From an uncultured Demequina sp. (GTDB taxonomy: Bacteria; Actinomycetota; Actinomycetes; Actinomycetales; Demequinaceae): DNA of 61,754 nt. Shown in pieces: positions 52,119 to 61,754 of this stretch (within the stretch, counting starts at the first letter, position 1; each line of letters opens with the position of its first letter). Below the pieces are notes generated by a model that was given only the letters and a program-made list of their open reading frames with translations, searched no databases and was not told where the DNA came from. The DNA lies in the NCBI GenBank assembly GCA_937925595.1, contig CALALQ010000189.1, forward strand, positions 1 to 61,754, written 5' to 3'. The translations under genes were made by a program, and so were the position numbers.

Positions 52119-53642
52119 TCACGACTCCACTCGAATGCGCGGATCAAGCACGACGTACAAGACGTCGGCGATGATCGTGCCGATGAGCAGCAGGATGCCT
52201 GTCACGAGGAAGTAGCCCATCAGGACGTTGACGTTCACTTCGTTGAGCGCCCCGACGAACAGACGACCCATGCCGCTCCAGCCGAACACTGTCTCGGTGA
52301 TGACCGCGCCACCGAAGAGGGCTGCGAGGTCAAGCGGAATCAGCGTCGCGATGGGGATCAGCGCGTTGCGGAACCCGTGGCGCATCACAACCGTGCGCTC
52401 GGGCATGCCCTTGGCGCGCGCCGTGCGGATGTAGTCGAGGTTCATGACCTCGAGCATCGAACCGCGCATATAGCGCGTGTAGCCGGCCAGCGAGATCAGG
52501 ATCAGCGCGGTGATCGGCAGCACCATGTGGGTGAACGTGTCGATAGTGCCGATCCAGAAGCCAGAGCCGGTGAGCTCGGGAGTGCTGGAGCCGACGGTCG
52601 CGATGGGGCGGCCACCGATGGCGCTCGTGTTCGAGTAGGTCTGCCACCAGCTCATGATGTAGTCGAGCCACAGGAACGCGTACATGAAACCGCCGACGAT
52701 GCCTGCGAGGCGCGCGCTCACCCGGCGGTCGGGACCGCCGAAGAGCCAGCCCACGAATGCGCCCATGGCGATGAAGCCGATGAGGCTGCCCAGGGCCGCA
52801 GGGCCGCTCGTGTACTCGAACGCGCTCTGCATGGGGAAGTACGCCGCGACGCCGATGAGCACGACAGTCAAGGCTGCGTTGCGCGCAGGCTTGTTGTTGA
52901 GGCCGATGCCCAGGAAGACGACGATGATCGCGATCGCGAGGCCAAGCGCGAAAATGACGACGGGGCCAAGACCCGGGTCGAGGAACCAGTCGGTGGCAGA
53001 CATGAAGCCGAGCACCGCGGCGGTGACAACACCGGCGATGCCTCCGATCATGAGCCTGCGCTTCCACTCGCCGCCAACGGCCGAGCCGACCACGACGCCC
53101 ATGGCGCCGCCGATGATCGCTAGCGCGACCGGCGGTATGTGTGGATCGGCCAAGAAGTTGTTGAAGCCGATGGCACCCCACTGCTTGAGAAGCACTGCCA
53201 CCCAGAAGGACGGGAGCGAGTACATGAGGAACGCGACCAGCGTGATTCCGTAGTCGAAGCCGGAGTACTGGCGAAGAGCGGAGATGATGCCAACCAGCAC
53301 ACCGATGACGATTGCCGCCACGGACGCGAAGGCGACGAGCTTGATCGTCTGCCCCATCGCGTCACCAAGCATCGTGGTGACTTCTTGGTTGGTCTTGTAG
53401 TCCTTGCCGAGGTCGCCCTGAACGGCGGCGCCCAGCCAGTAGAAGTATCGAACGAAAGGATTGACATCGAGGTGCAGCAGCTGAGTGCGCTGCTCGATGA
53501 GGTAGTCCCTGTTGGGCTGGCTGGAAGCGCGAAGGTCTTCAAGCGGGTCGCCAGCGTTAGCCGCAAGGACGAAGAAGAGATAAGTCGCCGCCAAGAGCAC
53601 GCCAACGGCGGTGATCATACGGCGCGTAATGAACCGAAGCAT
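52119..53642 (-). CDS. oppB: Oligopeptide ABC transporter permease OppB with internal insertion
   Basis: The 507-residue protein is far longer than the usual 305-340 for OppB/DppB. The N-terminal part (FITRRMITAVGVLLAATYLFFVLAANAGDPL) and the C-terminal permease core with EAA loop (LDYIRTARAKGMPERTVVMRHGFRNALIPI) are normal. Between them is an extra segment of about 170 residues with four to five hydrophobic helices (for example VVVGSAVGGEWKRRLMIGG to LAGIVGGFMYAFLWL). There is no frameshift. The extra helices may form an added membrane module or dimer interface. Confidence 0.92.
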   Translation of the reverse strand: MLRFITRRMITAVGVLLAATYLFFVLAANAGDPLEDLRASSQPNRDYLIEQRTQLLHLDVNPFVRYFYWLGAAVQGDLGKDYKTNQEVTTMLGDAMGQTIKLVAFASVAAIVIGVLVGIISALRQYSGFDYGITLVAFLMYSLPSFWVAVLLKQWGAIGFNNFLADPHIPPVALAIIGGAMGVVVGSAVGGEWKRRLMIGGIAGVVTAAVLGFMSATDWFLDPGLGPVVIFALGLAIAIIVVFLGIGLNNKPARNAALTVVLIGVAAYFPMQSAFEYTSGPAALGSLIGFIAMGAFVGWLFGGPDRRVSARLAGIVGGFMYAFLWLDYIMSWWQTYSNTSAIGGRPIATVGSSTPELTGSGFWIGTIDTFTHMVLPITALILISLAGYTRYMRGSMLEVMNLDYIRTARAKGMPERTVVMRHGFRNALIPIATLIPLDLAALFGGAVITETVFGWSGMGRLFVGALNEVNVNVLMGYFLVTGILLLIGTIIADVLYVVLDPRIRVES

Positions 53643-53663
53643 GTGGTTTCCGATGTGAGGGAC

Positions 53664-53701
53664 GGTGTGAGGCCGCCGCCGTGCGGCGGCGGCCTCACAC
53701 C
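53664..53701 (-). terminator. Perfect 17-bp hairpin between oppA and oppB
   Basis: GGTGTGAGGCCGCCGCC (53664-53680) and GGCGGCGGCCTCACACC (53685-53701) pair around a GTGC loop. It lies 20 bases after the oppA stop. As with the nucleoside operon, it likely limits readthrough or protects the binding-protein message; no U-run is present. Confidence 0.75.
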
Positions 53702-53721
53702 CTCAATGACCTGCCGGTCGA

Positions 53722-55539
53722 CTACTTCTTAGTAGTGACAGGGGCCTTCCACTCCCAGAAGTTCCAGAAGAACGTGGGGGCGAGACCGGCGGAGCTGATG
53801 CCCTCGAGAGCACCGTCGTAGGCGGTGATCTGCGGGAACGCGAACACGGTCACACCGTACGCGTCGTCGTAGAGCATCTTGTCGATCTCCTTGAGGATCT
53901 CCTGCTGACGTCCCTCGTCGAACGTCGTCGAGAGCTCCGCCCACAGCTTGTCGGCCTCAGCGTTGCCGTAACCGCTGAAGTTGTTGCCGCCCTTGCTGTC
54001 GTAGGTCGCACGCGAGGAGGTCACACCGGTGGAGGTGGACTGCCAAGCGAACAGGGCCGCGTCGTAGGTGCCGGAGCCGAGGAGTGCACCCCAGTTCTCG
54101 TCACCGCCGTCGATCAGGTTGAAGCCAGCGGCCTTGACCTGCTCGGCGTACAGCGCGTACTGCTGCTCACGGCGGGTGTTGCCCTTGCCGTAGAGGAGTC
54201 GCACGTCGACGGGCTCAGTGATGCCAGCCTGCTCGAGCAGAGCCTTTGCAGCAGCAGCGTCGCCGTTGCCGTAGTTGGCAGAGCCGTTGGCCTCAGCAGA
54301 GGCGTCGTAGCTCTTGGCACCCGGGAGGAACAGCTGCGAACGCAGCGGTGCAGCCTCGGGCGACAGCGGAACGATGAGCTTGTCGACAACTTCCTTGGTG
54401 TTGATCGCGGTGAGGAACGCCTGGCGAACAAGCTTCGCCTTGGCCTCGTCGCCACCGTAGGTCTGGGGGTCGAACGGACCACCGTTGTTGAAGGTGAGGT
54501 CGAGGTGCTCGTAGGTCCACTCCTCCTGCTGGAGGATCTCCACGCCGTTGATCTTCTTCGCGGCGTCGAGGACGTCAGTGGTCGCCTGCGGCTGGGTCAC
54601 CTTGACCTCGCCGTTCTCCAGAGCGGTCACCGAAGCCATGGCGTCGGGGATGAAGCGGATGGTGATGGTCTCCACGGAGACGGGCTCGACACCCTTGGGC
54701 TTGTCGGTGCGGGCCGTTAGGGTGATGTACTCATCCTTCTTGAAGTCGGACACGACGTACGCGCCGTTGCCGAGTGTGATGTCGGCCTTGTCGCCGGTGG
54801 GGAGCTCGACGGCGTCGAAGCCGATGCTCCAGAAGTCCGCGAGGGGCTTCAGCTTGGCGGTGTCCTTGTTCTGGATCGCGTCGAGGACGGCCTTCTTGGC
54901 CTCGGCGGGGTCGTCGATGTTCAGGCCGTGCTTCGCCACAACGTGCGCGGGAACGCCGGCGCCCGTGAAGAGCAGCTCCCAGTCAACCTGGGGGGTGTCG
55001 TACACGAGGGTGATGGAGCGGCCGTCGTCGCCAACCTCGGGAAGCTGGGTGACCTGCTCGATGCCGGTGCCGATGGCAACGGAGTCGAACCACACGTTGT
55101 CGCCGGGGACCAGCACGCCGGTCTCCTCGTCGTACGCGGGCTCGCCCTCGTTGTAGGCGCCCGAGAGGGAGACCCAGTTGAGGAGGAGGTCAGCAGCGTC
55201 AACGGCGACGCCATCGGACCAGGTAACGCCCTCGTTGACGGTGTACTTGACCGTCAGCGGGTCGTCCGAGATCTTCTCGTACGTACCAAACTCAGTGTTC
55301 TGAACCAGGTTGTAGTCGCCGTCGTAGTAGTTGAAGCCCGACTGCGTGAGGTAGAGAACGTTCGCGTTAGCGGTCGCGTTACCGGTCGTGGTGTTCTGGT
55401 TGAACGAATACAGCGGCTGGTTCCACGCGACAGAGACGGTCGTGTTCTCCACAACCCCTGTCTGTGACGAGCAAGCTGCCAGGGACAGTGCCGCGATAGC
55501 CGCGACGGCTGCACCCTTGCTCAATGCGCCGAGCTTCAT
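53722..55539 (-). CDS. oppA: Oligopeptide-binding lipoprotein OppA (SBP family 5)
   Basis: The 605-residue precursor has a lipobox (SLAAC, Cys23) after a hydrophobic signal. The mature protein has the family 5 blocks YEKISDDPLTVKYTVNEGVTWSDGVAVDAADLLLNW and LVRQAFLTAINTKEVVDKLI. It captures peptides (or other solutes carried by Opp/Dpp systems) for OppB/OppC. AAGGAG lies 8 bases before the ATG. It is first in the operon and separated from oppB by a strong hairpin. Confidence 0.94.
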   Translation of the reverse strand: MKLGALSKGAAVAAIAALSLAACSSQTGVVENTTVSVAWNQPLYSFNQNTTTGNATANANVLYLTQSGFNYYDGDYNLVQNTEFGTYEKISDDPLTVKYTVNEGVTWSDGVAVDAADLLLNWVSLSGAYNEGEPAYDEETGVLVPGDNVWFDSVAIGTGIEQVTQLPEVGDDGRSITLVYDTPQVDWELLFTGAGVPAHVVAKHGLNIDDPAEAKKAVLDAIQNKDTAKLKPLADFWSIGFDAVELPTGDKADITLGNGAYVVSDFKKDEYITLTARTDKPKGVEPVSVETITIRFIPDAMASVTALENGEVKVTQPQATTDVLDAAKKINGVEILQQEEWTYEHLDLTFNNGGPFDPQTYGGDEAKAKLVRQAFLTAINTKEVVDKLIVPLSPEAAPLRSQLFLPGAKSYDASAEANGSANYGNGDAAAAKALLEQAGITEPVDVRLLYGKGNTRREQQYALYAEQVKAAGFNLIDGGDENWGALLGSGTYDAALFAWQSTSTGVTSSRATYDSKGGNNFSGYGNAEADKLWAELSTTFDEGRQQEILKEIDKMLYDDAYGVTVFAFPQITAYDGALEGISSAGLAPTFFWNFWEWKAPVTTKK

Positions 55540-55785
55540 ACTCGGACTCCTTCCTATTGTTCACGCGGCCTAATACGCCGGGTAGGCGTCCTGCCAGCAC
55601 GCGCGCAAACGGCGGGGAGTTTCCCCGCAGTAACTAGATCGTATGGAATCTTAGGTAACAATCACATTACGCGGCATCACGAGTTCGCGTCGGGTAGCAA
55701 CAAATGTGACCCACACCACAAGAATCTTTCGTTCCATCGGTCTGGCACGCACGATCGTGTCAGACCCTCATGAAACAGTTTGGTC
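55540..55785. other. 246-bp divergent intergenic region between oppA and rmuC
   Basis: It holds the oppA leader, with a 7-bp hairpin GCGGGGA/TCCCCGC (55612-55628), and an AT-rich patch at about 55630-55740 where the divergent promoters should lie. TACGAT on the minus strand may be a -10 for oppA, but no matching -35 is clear. No small gene is supported. Confidence 0.5.
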
Positions 55786-57135
55786 ATGATCGAGACAATT
55801 CTCGCAGTCGCAGGACTCGCAGTAGGCGCCATCATCGGATTCCTGGTTGCCAACAACCGCTCCGCGGCCACGCTCGCGCAGGCCAGGGCGCAGTCGGCAG
55901 TGGACAAGGCACGGGCCGACGCTGCGGAGGCTCGGATCGCAGAGGTGACCACAGCGTCGGCCACCAGAGAACAGGAGCTCAGGGCTGAGCACGAGCGATA
56001 CGTCGCCCAGGTGCGCGCGGACCAGGACTCTTTGAAGGAGCAGTTCAAGGCCCTCGCCGCCGACGTTCTCAAGACCAACAATGAGCAGTTCCTCGAGGCG
56101 GCGAATGAACGTCTCAAGCGATCGCACCAGTTGAGTGAGGCCGAACTCGCCAAGCGCGAGGAGGCCGTGAAGAAACTCGTGGAGCCCATGGCCAAGGCGC
56201 TCGATGAGGTGAAGGTGCAGACCACCGAGGCAGAGAAGATGCGCGCTGCGACGCAGGCTCAACTCGCGGAGCAGGTGCGCAACATGCTCGCGGCCTCAGA
56301 GAAGCTCGACAAGCGCACCAGCGACTTCATCAACACACTGCGCCGTTCCGATGTGCGCGGAAACTGGGGCGAGGTGCAGCTGCGCCGCGTGGTCGAGCTC
56401 GCCGGAATGCTCCCCCACGTCGACTTCACCGAGCAGGAGGTGGTTCGCGACGCAGACGGCAAGGTGCTGCGGCCCGACCTCACGGTGCGCCTTGCGGGAG
56501 GGCGAACGATCGTCGTCGACTCGAAGGTCGCCCTGCACGCGCTGCTCGAGGCGTTTGAAACTGAGGACGAGAATGTGCGCGCCGAGCGCCTCAGCGCCCA
56601 CGCGCGTCACGTGCGTAAGCATGTCGACGATCTCAGCACCAAGCGCTACTGGGATCAGTTCGACTCGGCACCCGAGTTCGTCGTGATGTTCGTTCCCTCG
56701 GAGGCCTTCTACCAGGCGGCCGTGGAGCAGGACCCCAACCTTCAGGAGTACGCGTACTCGAAGAACGTCTTCATCGCGACGCCCACCACCTTGGTCGCGA
56801 TGCTCCGCACCGTGGCGCACGCGTGGCGAGAGGACACCCTCGCCAAGAACGCCCAAAAGGTGCTCACCACCGGCAAGGAGCTCTACGACCGGTTGCGGAC
56901 CATGGGCAGCCACCTCGAGCGTGTGGGCAAGGCCATCGACTCTGCGGGGAAGGCGTACAACGACACGGTCGCATCGCTCGAGTCGCGAGTCCTCGTCACA
57001 GCGCGCAAGTTCGGTCAGATGCAGGAGATCGAGGCGAACATCGAGCCGATGCGTCCCGCGGAGATCACGCCGCGGCCCATCGCGGCACCAGAGCTCACCG
57101 CTGAAGTCATCGACCTGGAGGCCGACGAGGACTAA
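55786..57135 (+). CDS. rmuC: DNA recombination protein RmuC
   Basis: The 449-residue protein has an N-terminal membrane helix ([22 protein letters not shown]), a long coiled coil (about residues 25-160) and the RmuC nuclease-like domain ([57 protein letters not shown] block, [21 protein letters not shown]). RmuC limits recombination between inverted repeats and may act as a membrane-tethered nuclease. ATG 55786 is preferred to TTG 55780. Its 3' end overlaps the convergent ispH by 4 bases. Confidence 0.93.
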   Translation: MIETILAVAGLAVGAIIGFLVANNRSAATLAQARAQSAVDKARADAAEARIAEVTTASATREQELRAEHERYVAQVRADQDSLKEQFKALAADVLKTNNEQFLEAANERLKRSHQLSEAELAKREEAVKKLVEPMAKALDEVKVQTTEAEKMRAATQAQLAEQVRNMLAASEKLDKRTSDFINTLRRSDVRGNWGEVQLRRVVELAGMLPHVDFTEQEVVRDADGKVLRPDLTVRLAGGRTIVVDSKVALHALLEAFETEDENVRAERLSAHARHVRKHVDDLSTKRYWDQFDSAPEFVVMFVPSEAFYQAAVEQDPNLQEYAYSKNVFIATPTTLVAMLRTVAHAWREDTLAKNAQKVLTTGKELYDRLRTMGSHLERVGKAIDSAGKAYNDTVASLESRVLVTARKFGQMQEIEANIEPMRPAEITPRPIAAPELTAEVIDLEADED

Positions 57136-58097
57136 CTCGCCGCAGCGCGGGCCTTCATGTCAGCGCGAATCTCACGCGGCAGCGAGAACATGAGGTCCTC
57201 GGTCGCGGTGCGCACCTCCTGCACATCGCTGTAGCCGCGCTGCGCGAGCGCATCGAGCAGGTCGCGCACCAGGATCTCCGGCACTGACGCACCGGACGTC
57301 ACGCCCACGGTAGTGACACCTGCGAACCACTCCTCCTGGAGTTCCGCAGCCCTGTCGATGCGGTGCGCGGTGCGCGCACCAGACTGCAGGGCCACCTCCA
57401 CTAGGCGAACGGAGTTCGAGGAGTTCGCGGATCCCACGACAATGACTAGATCGCATTCGGGGGCAAGCTTCTTCACCGCCACCTGGCGGTTCTGGGTCGC
57501 GTAGCAGATGTCGTCGCTCGGCGGGTCCTGCAGCGCAGGGAAGCGCTCGCGCAGTCGGCGAACGGTCTCCATGGTCTCGTCGACGGACAGCGTGGTCTGC
57601 GACAGCCACACCACGTTGTTCGGATCAGGGACCTCAATGAAGTCAACGTCATCGGGCGAGTTCACGATGATGGTGTGCTCGGGAGCCTCACCCGCAGTGC
57701 CCTCGACCTCCTCGTGGCCGGTGTGGCCGATGAGCAGAATGGTCTGGTCCTCGCGAGCGAAGCGCACGGCCTCCTTGTGCACCTTGGTGACAAGCGGGCA
57801 GGTGGCGTCGATTGTCAGCAGGTTGCGCTGGTCAGCGGCCTCTCGCACTGCCGGCGAGACGCCATGCGCGGAAAATACGACGCGGGCACCCTGTGGGACC
57901 TCGTCCGTCTCGTTGACGAAGATGGCTCCGCGCTCGCTGAGGGTCTCCACAACGAACTTATTGTGGACGATCTCCTTGCGCACATAGATGGGCGCGCCAT
58001 GCAGCTCGAGAGCCTTCTCCACCGCGATGACCGCGCGATCGACTCCTGCGCAGTACCCACGGGGCGCGGCAAGGAGCACACGCTTGTCGGTCGCCAT
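57132..58097 (-). CDS. ispH: 4-hydroxy-3-methylbut-2-enyl diphosphate reductase
   Basis: The 321-residue iron-sulfur enzyme makes IPP and DMAPP in the last step of the MEP pathway. Its three cluster cysteines are in [24 protein letters not shown] and [24 protein letters not shown] and [10 protein letters not shown] are conserved substrate-site blocks. ATG 58097 gives the standard N terminus; the longer frame upstream overlaps xseA. It is divergent from xseA with 31 bp between starts, an arrangement common in actinobacteria. Confidence 0.96.
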   Translation of the reverse strand: MATDKRVLLAAPRGYCAGVDRAVIAVEKALELHGAPIYVRKEIVHNKFVVETLSERGAIFVNETDEVPQGARVVFSAHGVSPAVREAADQRNLLTIDATCPLVTKVHKEAVRFAREDQTILLIGHTGHEEVEGTAGEAPEHTIIVNSPDDVDFIEVPDPNNVVWLSQTTLSVDETMETVRRLRERFPALQDPPSDDICYATQNRQVAVKKLAPECDLVIVVGSANSSNSVRLVEVALQSGARTAHRIDRAAELQEEWFAGVTTVGVTSGASVPEILVRDLLDALAQRGYSDVQEVRTATEDLMFSLPREIRADMKARAAAS

Positions 58098-58128
58098 GGC
58101 ATCCAGTCTACGTGGCACCCTGGTGACC

Positions 58129-59403
58129 ATGACCTCGCCCGACGCTCCTGCCGAACTTCCCGCAGCGTCGGCCAGTTTGGCGCCCACCGCCGCGGAGACG
58201 ACGAAGGAGCGGCCCTGGCCGGTGCGCCATCTCAGCCCCAAGATCGGCGACTACATCTCGAAGATGTCACCGGTGTGGGTGGAGGGGCAGCTGCTCAATG
58301 TGCGGCGATGGAAGCATCTGGTGTTCGTGACGCTCCGGGACACCGAGCAGAACATGTCCCTGCGCGCGACCGTGCCTGCGGCGCAGTTCGATGCCCTGGG
58401 TCCTGACGTCACTGACGGCTCTCGCGTGGTGCTGTACGCGCGCCCTACGTGGTACCAGCGCGACGGATCTCTCACTCTCGACACCAAGCAGATAGCGACC
58501 GTAGGGATCGGGGACCTGCTGGCGAGGCTCGAGGCACTCAAGGAGGCGCTCGCCGCGGAGGGGCTGTTCGCTCCCGAGCGCAAGGTGCCGCTGCCCTTCG
58601 TGCCGCGACTCGTTGGCCTCGTCTGCGCCAACCAGGGAGACGCGGAGCATGACGTGGTCGAAAACGCACAGCGCCGCTGGCCCGGGGTGCGCTTCGAGAT
58701 TCGGCGAGTCACCGTCCAAGGTGCGCGCTGCGTTCCGGAGACCACCGCCGCGCTGCGAGAGCTTGATGCCAACCCTGAGGTCGACGTCATCGTCGTCGCG
58801 CGCGGCGGCGGCTCCTTCGAGGACCTGCTCCCCTTCAGCGATGAGTCTCTGCTGCGCGTGGCGGCCGCGTGCGAGACTCCGATCGTCAGTGCCATCGGGC
58901 ACGAGAAGGACAGTCCTCTGCTTGACCTGGTCGCTGACTATCGTGCGTCAACGCCAACTGACGCAGGCAAGCGGATTGTGCCGGATGCGGCACAGGAACT
59001 CGCCAACGTCGCGTGGTACCGCGACCGCATGGCGAGCGCCGTGATGGGACGGGTTGACCGCGGGCTGCGAGACCTTGAGTCGCTGCGCTCACGTCCGGTG
59101 ATCGCGCGACCCTCAGTGCTCATTGCGGCGTTTGCTGATTCTCTTACGGCGCTCAGCGAACGCTCAGGGCGCGCCCTTGTTGGCGTGCTGCAGGCGGCGG
59201 ATGCGACGGTGAGGGAGACCGTCGCGACGCTGCGCGCACTCAGCCCGCAGGCGACGCTCGAGCGAGGATTCGCCGTGGTGCAGGATGCGACAGGAGCCGT
59301 GGTCCGTGACCCGGATCAGGTCGCCGCAGACGCCCCATTGCGCCTGCGTCTTGCACGCGGAGAACTCGCCGCCAGAGCCGTCAAACAGCCAGCGGTCAAG
59401 TAG
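58129..59403 (+). CDS. xseA: Exodeoxyribonuclease VII large subunit
   Basis: The 424-residue protein has an N-terminal OB fold ([42 protein letters not shown]) and the catalytic core with [22 protein letters not shown] and [33 protein letters not shown]. The helical C terminus ends in the XseB-binding region [20 protein letters not shown] 30-residue Pro/Ala leader precedes the OB fold. It digests single-stranded DNA with XseB, encoded 560 bp downstream and separated by one reverse-strand gene. Confidence 0.95.
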   Translation: MTSPDAPAELPAASASLAPTAAETTKERPWPVRHLSPKIGDYISKMSPVWVEGQLLNVRRWKHLVFVTLRDTEQNMSLRATVPAAQFDALGPDVTDGSRVVLYARPTWYQRDGSLTLDTKQIATVGIGDLLARLEALKEALAAEGLFAPERKVPLPFVPRLVGLVCANQGDAEHDVVENAQRRWPGVRFEIRRVTVQGARCVPETTAALRELDANPEVDVIVVARGGGSFEDLLPFSDESLLRVAAACETPIVSAIGHEKDSPLLDLVADYRASTPTDAGKRIVPDAAQELANVAWYRDRMASAVMGRVDRGLRDLESLRSRPVIARPSVLIAAFADSLTALSERSGRALVGVLQAADATVRETVATLRALSPQATLERGFAVVQDATGAVVRDPDQVAADAPLRLRLARGELAARAVKQPAVK

Positions 59404-59418
59404 CCGGTACGGCCGGTT

Positions 59419-59877
59419 CTAGCGAGGGTCGACGATGGAAATGCGCACCTCATCCGCCGCCACGGCAGGTGCCTGCATTCCACGCTTGCGACGCTGGAGC
59501 GCCTCCTTCGCTGCCACCGCGTAGTCGCGCTGGAACGAACGGGTGAACTTGCTCAGGATCTGGTCCGGCGTGGCCGGGTTCTCGATGAGCGCGTACACCA
59601 CCTCAGGAGACTTGTCCTTCGCCAGGTCCTGACGCAGCTCGATGGGCAGGTCGGGACGCGGGTTGCGCGCAACGCCGGCGCGCACAGCGGGCGCGACGTC
59701 CTGCGCAAGCAGGAGAAGGGACGTCAGAGGGGTGGTGGGACGCTCGGCAACGGCCGCACGGACCTTCGCCTCTTCCGAGCGTGCGAGAGTAGCAAGTTCG
59801 TGGTCAGTAAGGTCGTTCGCCAAGACCTTGTTGGCACTCGCCAGTGCCGTCTGACGCGAGTAGTTTTCAGAGAACAT
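59419..59877 (-). CDS. HEAT-like repeat protein, unknown function
   Basis: The 152-residue protein has short helical repeats: LTDHELATLARSEEAKVRAAVAER, LLLLAQDVAPAVRAGVARNP, LRQDLAKDKSPEVVYALIENPATPDQILSKF. The recurring pattern of D-hydrophobic-VRxxVAxxP resembles leucine-rich-repeat-variant or HEAT units, which bind proteins. ATG 59877 follows GGAGTG at good spacing; an earlier in-frame start lacks one. It is unusual here because it separates xseA from xseB on the opposite strand. Confidence 0.65.
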   Translation of the reverse strand: MFSENYSRQTALASANKVLANDLTDHELATLARSEEAKVRAAVAERPTTPLTSLLLLAQDVAPAVRAGVARNPRPDLPIELRQDLAKDKSPEVVYALIENPATPDQILSKFTRSFQRDYAVAAKEALQRRKRGMQAPAVAADEVRISIVDPR

Positions 59878-59962
59878 CGTGATCACTCCATTGTGAACGA
59901 GTTGGTCTTGCACCCTATGAGAGGGACCTACGTCCTAGTTATGACGCGGTAGTTTGAGATCC

Positions 59963-60223
59963 GTGCCAGCGAAAGACATCAGCTCCTACACGTTCGAGGC
60001 GGCTTGCGATGAACTGCTGACCATCGTGTCCCGTCTTGAAGAGGGCAATGTGACCCTCGATGAGTCCCTCGACCTGTGGGAGCGAGGCGAGAAGCTTGCC
60101 GCCCGCTGCCAGGAGATTCTCGAGGGGGCTCGTGATCGCATCGCCGCTGTCAGGGGGGCCGACGCTGTGGTTGAGTCCGGAGCCGACGAGGACTCCGACG
60201 ACACGGACGAGGACGACGAGTGA
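59963..60223 (+). CDS. xseB: Exodeoxyribonuclease VII small subunit
   Basis: The 86-residue protein has the XseB core YTFEAACDELLTIVSRLEEGNVTLDESLDLWERGEKLAARCQ and a long acidic tail (EDSDDTDEDDE). GTG 59963 is chosen; a TTG 9 bases earlier is in frame. Its stop overlaps the start of the sugar kinase gene (GTGA). It partners XseA. Confidence 0.93.
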   Translation: MPAKDISSYTFEAACDELLTIVSRLEEGNVTLDESLDLWERGEKLAARCQEILEGARDRIAAVRGADAVVESGADEDSDDTDEDDE

Positions 60224-61137
60224 GCGGACACGCCCTCGTCGTTGGCGAGGCTTTGGTTGATGTTGTTGTGCGCACCGACGGTGCGGTTCAGTCGCACCCG
60301 GGTGGTTCTCCCGCGAACGTCGCGCTGGGCCTTGGCCGCCTGGGTCGCGACGTCGAGCTGCTCGCTTACCTTGGCGATGACGAGAACGGGTCTGTGGTGC
60401 GCGAGCACCTTGCCGCGTCAGGCGTCTCACTTGCCCAAGGGTCGCTCGATGCCCCCGGCACCTCGGTGGCGACTGCTCGTCTCGACGAAACCGGGGCGGC
60501 GAGTTACGAGTTCGACCTCACCTGGGACATCAGCGCCAAGGCCGCACCCCGGCCGGCGCCCATCGTGGTGCACACGGGGTCGATTGCGGCAGTGCTCTCC
60601 CCTGGCGCCGCCGCCGTGCGAGAAATCGTCGAGGCGAACCGCCCCACCGCCACAGTCACCTATGACCCCAACGCGAGGCCGACCCTCATGGGCGATCCCG
60701 CTGAGGCCCGGGCGCTCGTGGAGCAGATGATCGCTCTTGCCGATGTCGTGAAGGTCTCCGATGAGGACGTCGAATGGCTGTGCGGAGGCGACGTGGACGC
60801 CGCAGCCCGCGAGTGGGCATCGTCCGGCCCCGCTTTCGTGGTGGTCACTCGCGGAGGCGAGGGCGCGACCGCGTTCCTTGCTGACGGACGTGAGCTGTCG
60901 ATCGCCGCACCCAAGGTCACCGTTTCCGACACGGTGGGTGCCGGCGACTCCTTCATGGGGGGCCTCATCGACGGGCTGTGGGGTGCCGGTCTGCTGGGCG
61001 CGGAACGCCGCGAGGCCCTCCGCGCGATCGACGACGCGACGCTCACCGCGATCCTCGAGCGCTGCGCCCGCATCGCCGCGATCACGGTGTCTCGCCCTGG
61101 TGCCAACCCGCCCGGAAGCGCGGAACTCGGCGAGTAG
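60220..61137 (+). CDS. PfkB-family carbohydrate kinase (fructokinase-like)
   Basis: The 305-residue ribokinase-family enzyme has the N-terminal substrate site HPGGSPANVALGLGRLG, the middle block YDPNARPTLMGD, and the C-terminal anion hole and catalytic base DTVGAGDSFMGGL. The PGGSPANVA motif and length fit fructokinases; ribose or a nucleoside cannot be excluded. GTG 60220 overlaps the xseB stop. Coupling with xseB is common in actinobacteria and may be incidental to function. Confidence 0.88.
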   Translation: MSGHALVVGEALVDVVVRTDGAVQSHPGGSPANVALGLGRLGRDVELLAYLGDDENGSVVREHLAASGVSLAQGSLDAPGTSVATARLDETGAASYEFDLTWDISAKAAPRPAPIVVHTGSIAAVLSPGAAAVREIVEANRPTATVTYDPNARPTLMGDPAEARALVEQMIALADVVKVSDEDVEWLCGGDVDAAAREWASSGPAFVVVTRGGEGATAFLADGRELSIAAPKVTVSDTVGAGDSFMGGLIDGLWGAGLLGAERREALRAIDDATLTAILERCARIAAITVSRPGANPPGSAELGE

Positions 61138-61185
61138 ACCAGCAGGCGGGTCGCGACGGCTCGCGGCCCTGCCAGAATGGGGAGC

Positions 61186-61754
61186 ATGACCGACTACCGC
61201 ATCGAGCACGACACCATGGGAGAGGTCCGCGTGCCTGCGGACGCCCTGTACCGCGCGCAGACCCAGCGCGCCGTGGAGAATTTCCCGATCTCCGGGATCA
61301 CGCTCGAGCGACGGCACATCGAGGCGTTGGCTCGCATCAAGAAGGCTGCGGCTCGCGCCAATGCGGAGTTGGGCGTGCTCGACCAGGACATCGCCGACGC
61401 GATTGTCGCCGCCGCGGACCAGGTCGCCTCTGGTGCTCACGACGAGCACTTCCCCATCGACGTGTTCCAGACCGGCTCCGGCACCAGCTCGAACATGAAC
61501 ACCAACGAGGTCATCGCGACCCTCGCGACCAAGGCCCTTGGCCGGGACGTGCACCCGAACGACCACGTCAACGCCTCCCAGTCGAGCAATGATGTGTTCC
61601 CCACATCGGTTCACGTCGCCGCGACGTCGGCGCTCACCCACGACCTCATCCCGGCGCTTGAGCGGCTCGCAGCCTCGCTCGCGGCCAAGGCCGAAGAGTT
61701 CAAGGACGTCTACAAGTCCGGCCGCACGCACCCCATGGACGCGACTCCTGTCAC
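61186..61754 (+). CDS. fumC: Fumarate hydratase class II, 3' truncated by window
   Basis: The first 189 residues of a class II fumarase, which interconverts fumarate and malate. [62 protein letters not shown] and [11 protein letters not shown] are the conserved blocks before the catalytic C-terminal signature, which lies outside the window. GGGGAG precedes the ATG. Other superfamily members (aspartase, argininosuccinate lyase) differ in these blocks. Confidence 0.94.
   Translation, partial: MTDYRIEHDTMGEVRVPADALYRAQTQRAVENFPISGITLERRHIEALARIKKAAARANAELGVLDQDIADAIVAAADQVASGAHDEHFPIDVFQTGSGTSSNMNTNEVIATLATKALGRDVHPNDHVNASQSSNDVFPTSVHVAATSALTHDLIPALERLAASLAAKAEEFKDVYKSGRTHPMDATPV

Overview
The window is a 61.8 kb piece of a high-GC actinobacterial chromosome, most likely from the order Micrococcales; the genus cannot be fixed from the sequence. 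Supporting signs are the strong G/C third-position bias, frequent GTG starts, 1- and 4-base start/stop overlaps, an actinobacterial DUF3117 gene, the sigE-rseA-htrA-tatB cluster, and gene orders that match Mycobacterium tuberculosis (punA-pmmB; add/deoA/cdd next to sdhCDAB; an O-methyltransferase divergent from sigE). About 64 protein genes are supported. I found no rRNA, tRNA, CRISPR array or intact insertion sequence.

Layout. 1-1.2 kb: end of an acyl-CoA carboxylase alpha subunit. 1.3-15.8 kb: a flavin dehydrogenase (lpdA type), then a nucleoside uptake and breakdown region. This holds a BMP-type ABC importer (binding lipoprotein, ATPase, two permeases), cytidine deaminase, thymidine phosphorylase, purine nucleoside phosphorylase, a phosphosugar mutase likely acting as phosphopentomutase, deoxyribose-phosphate aldolase and adenosine deaminase. 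Inside it sits a guanidinium exporter gene preceded by a guanidine-III riboswitch. 15.9-20.4 kb: mannose-1-phosphate guanylyltransferase and succinate dehydrogenase. 20.4-21.5 kb: two orphan secreted-protein genes of lower GC. 21.6-28.8 kb: yihY, trpS, tatB, htrA, rseA, sigE, an O-methyltransferase, DUF3117 and a LOG-family protein. 28.8-34.9 kb: lysine/diaminopimelate genes dapE, dapD, dapC with citrate synthase, ferredoxin and a lysozyme-like protein.

35-45.5 kb: a VanW protein with Pro-Glu repeats, typA, an EamA exporter facing its probable CGNR regulator, a cupin-DUF2249 fusion, DUF1801, a mismatch glycosylase, a VOC gene on what looks like a small insertion at the 3' end of ychF, and ychF. 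45.5-55.5 kb: a two-component system, a secreted CHAP hydrolase and an oligopeptide ABC importer (oppABC plus a fused oppDF). 55.8-61.75 kb: rmuC, ispH, xseA, xseB, a PfkB sugar kinase and the start of fumC.

Functionally, the first 16 kb imports nucleosides, deaminates and phosphorolyses them, and feeds the sugar phosphates to glycolysis; sdhCDAB, gltA and fumC supply the TCA cycle. The envelope-stress operon, VanW, CHAP and lysozyme-like proteins point to cell-wall maintenance. The main unexplained signals are a non-palindromic octamer (CCGACGCT) found about 41 times, a concentric inverted-repeat operator at eamA/CGNR, a 22-bp duplication bracketing the VOC gene, and a 105-bp interrupted palindrome upstream of trpS.
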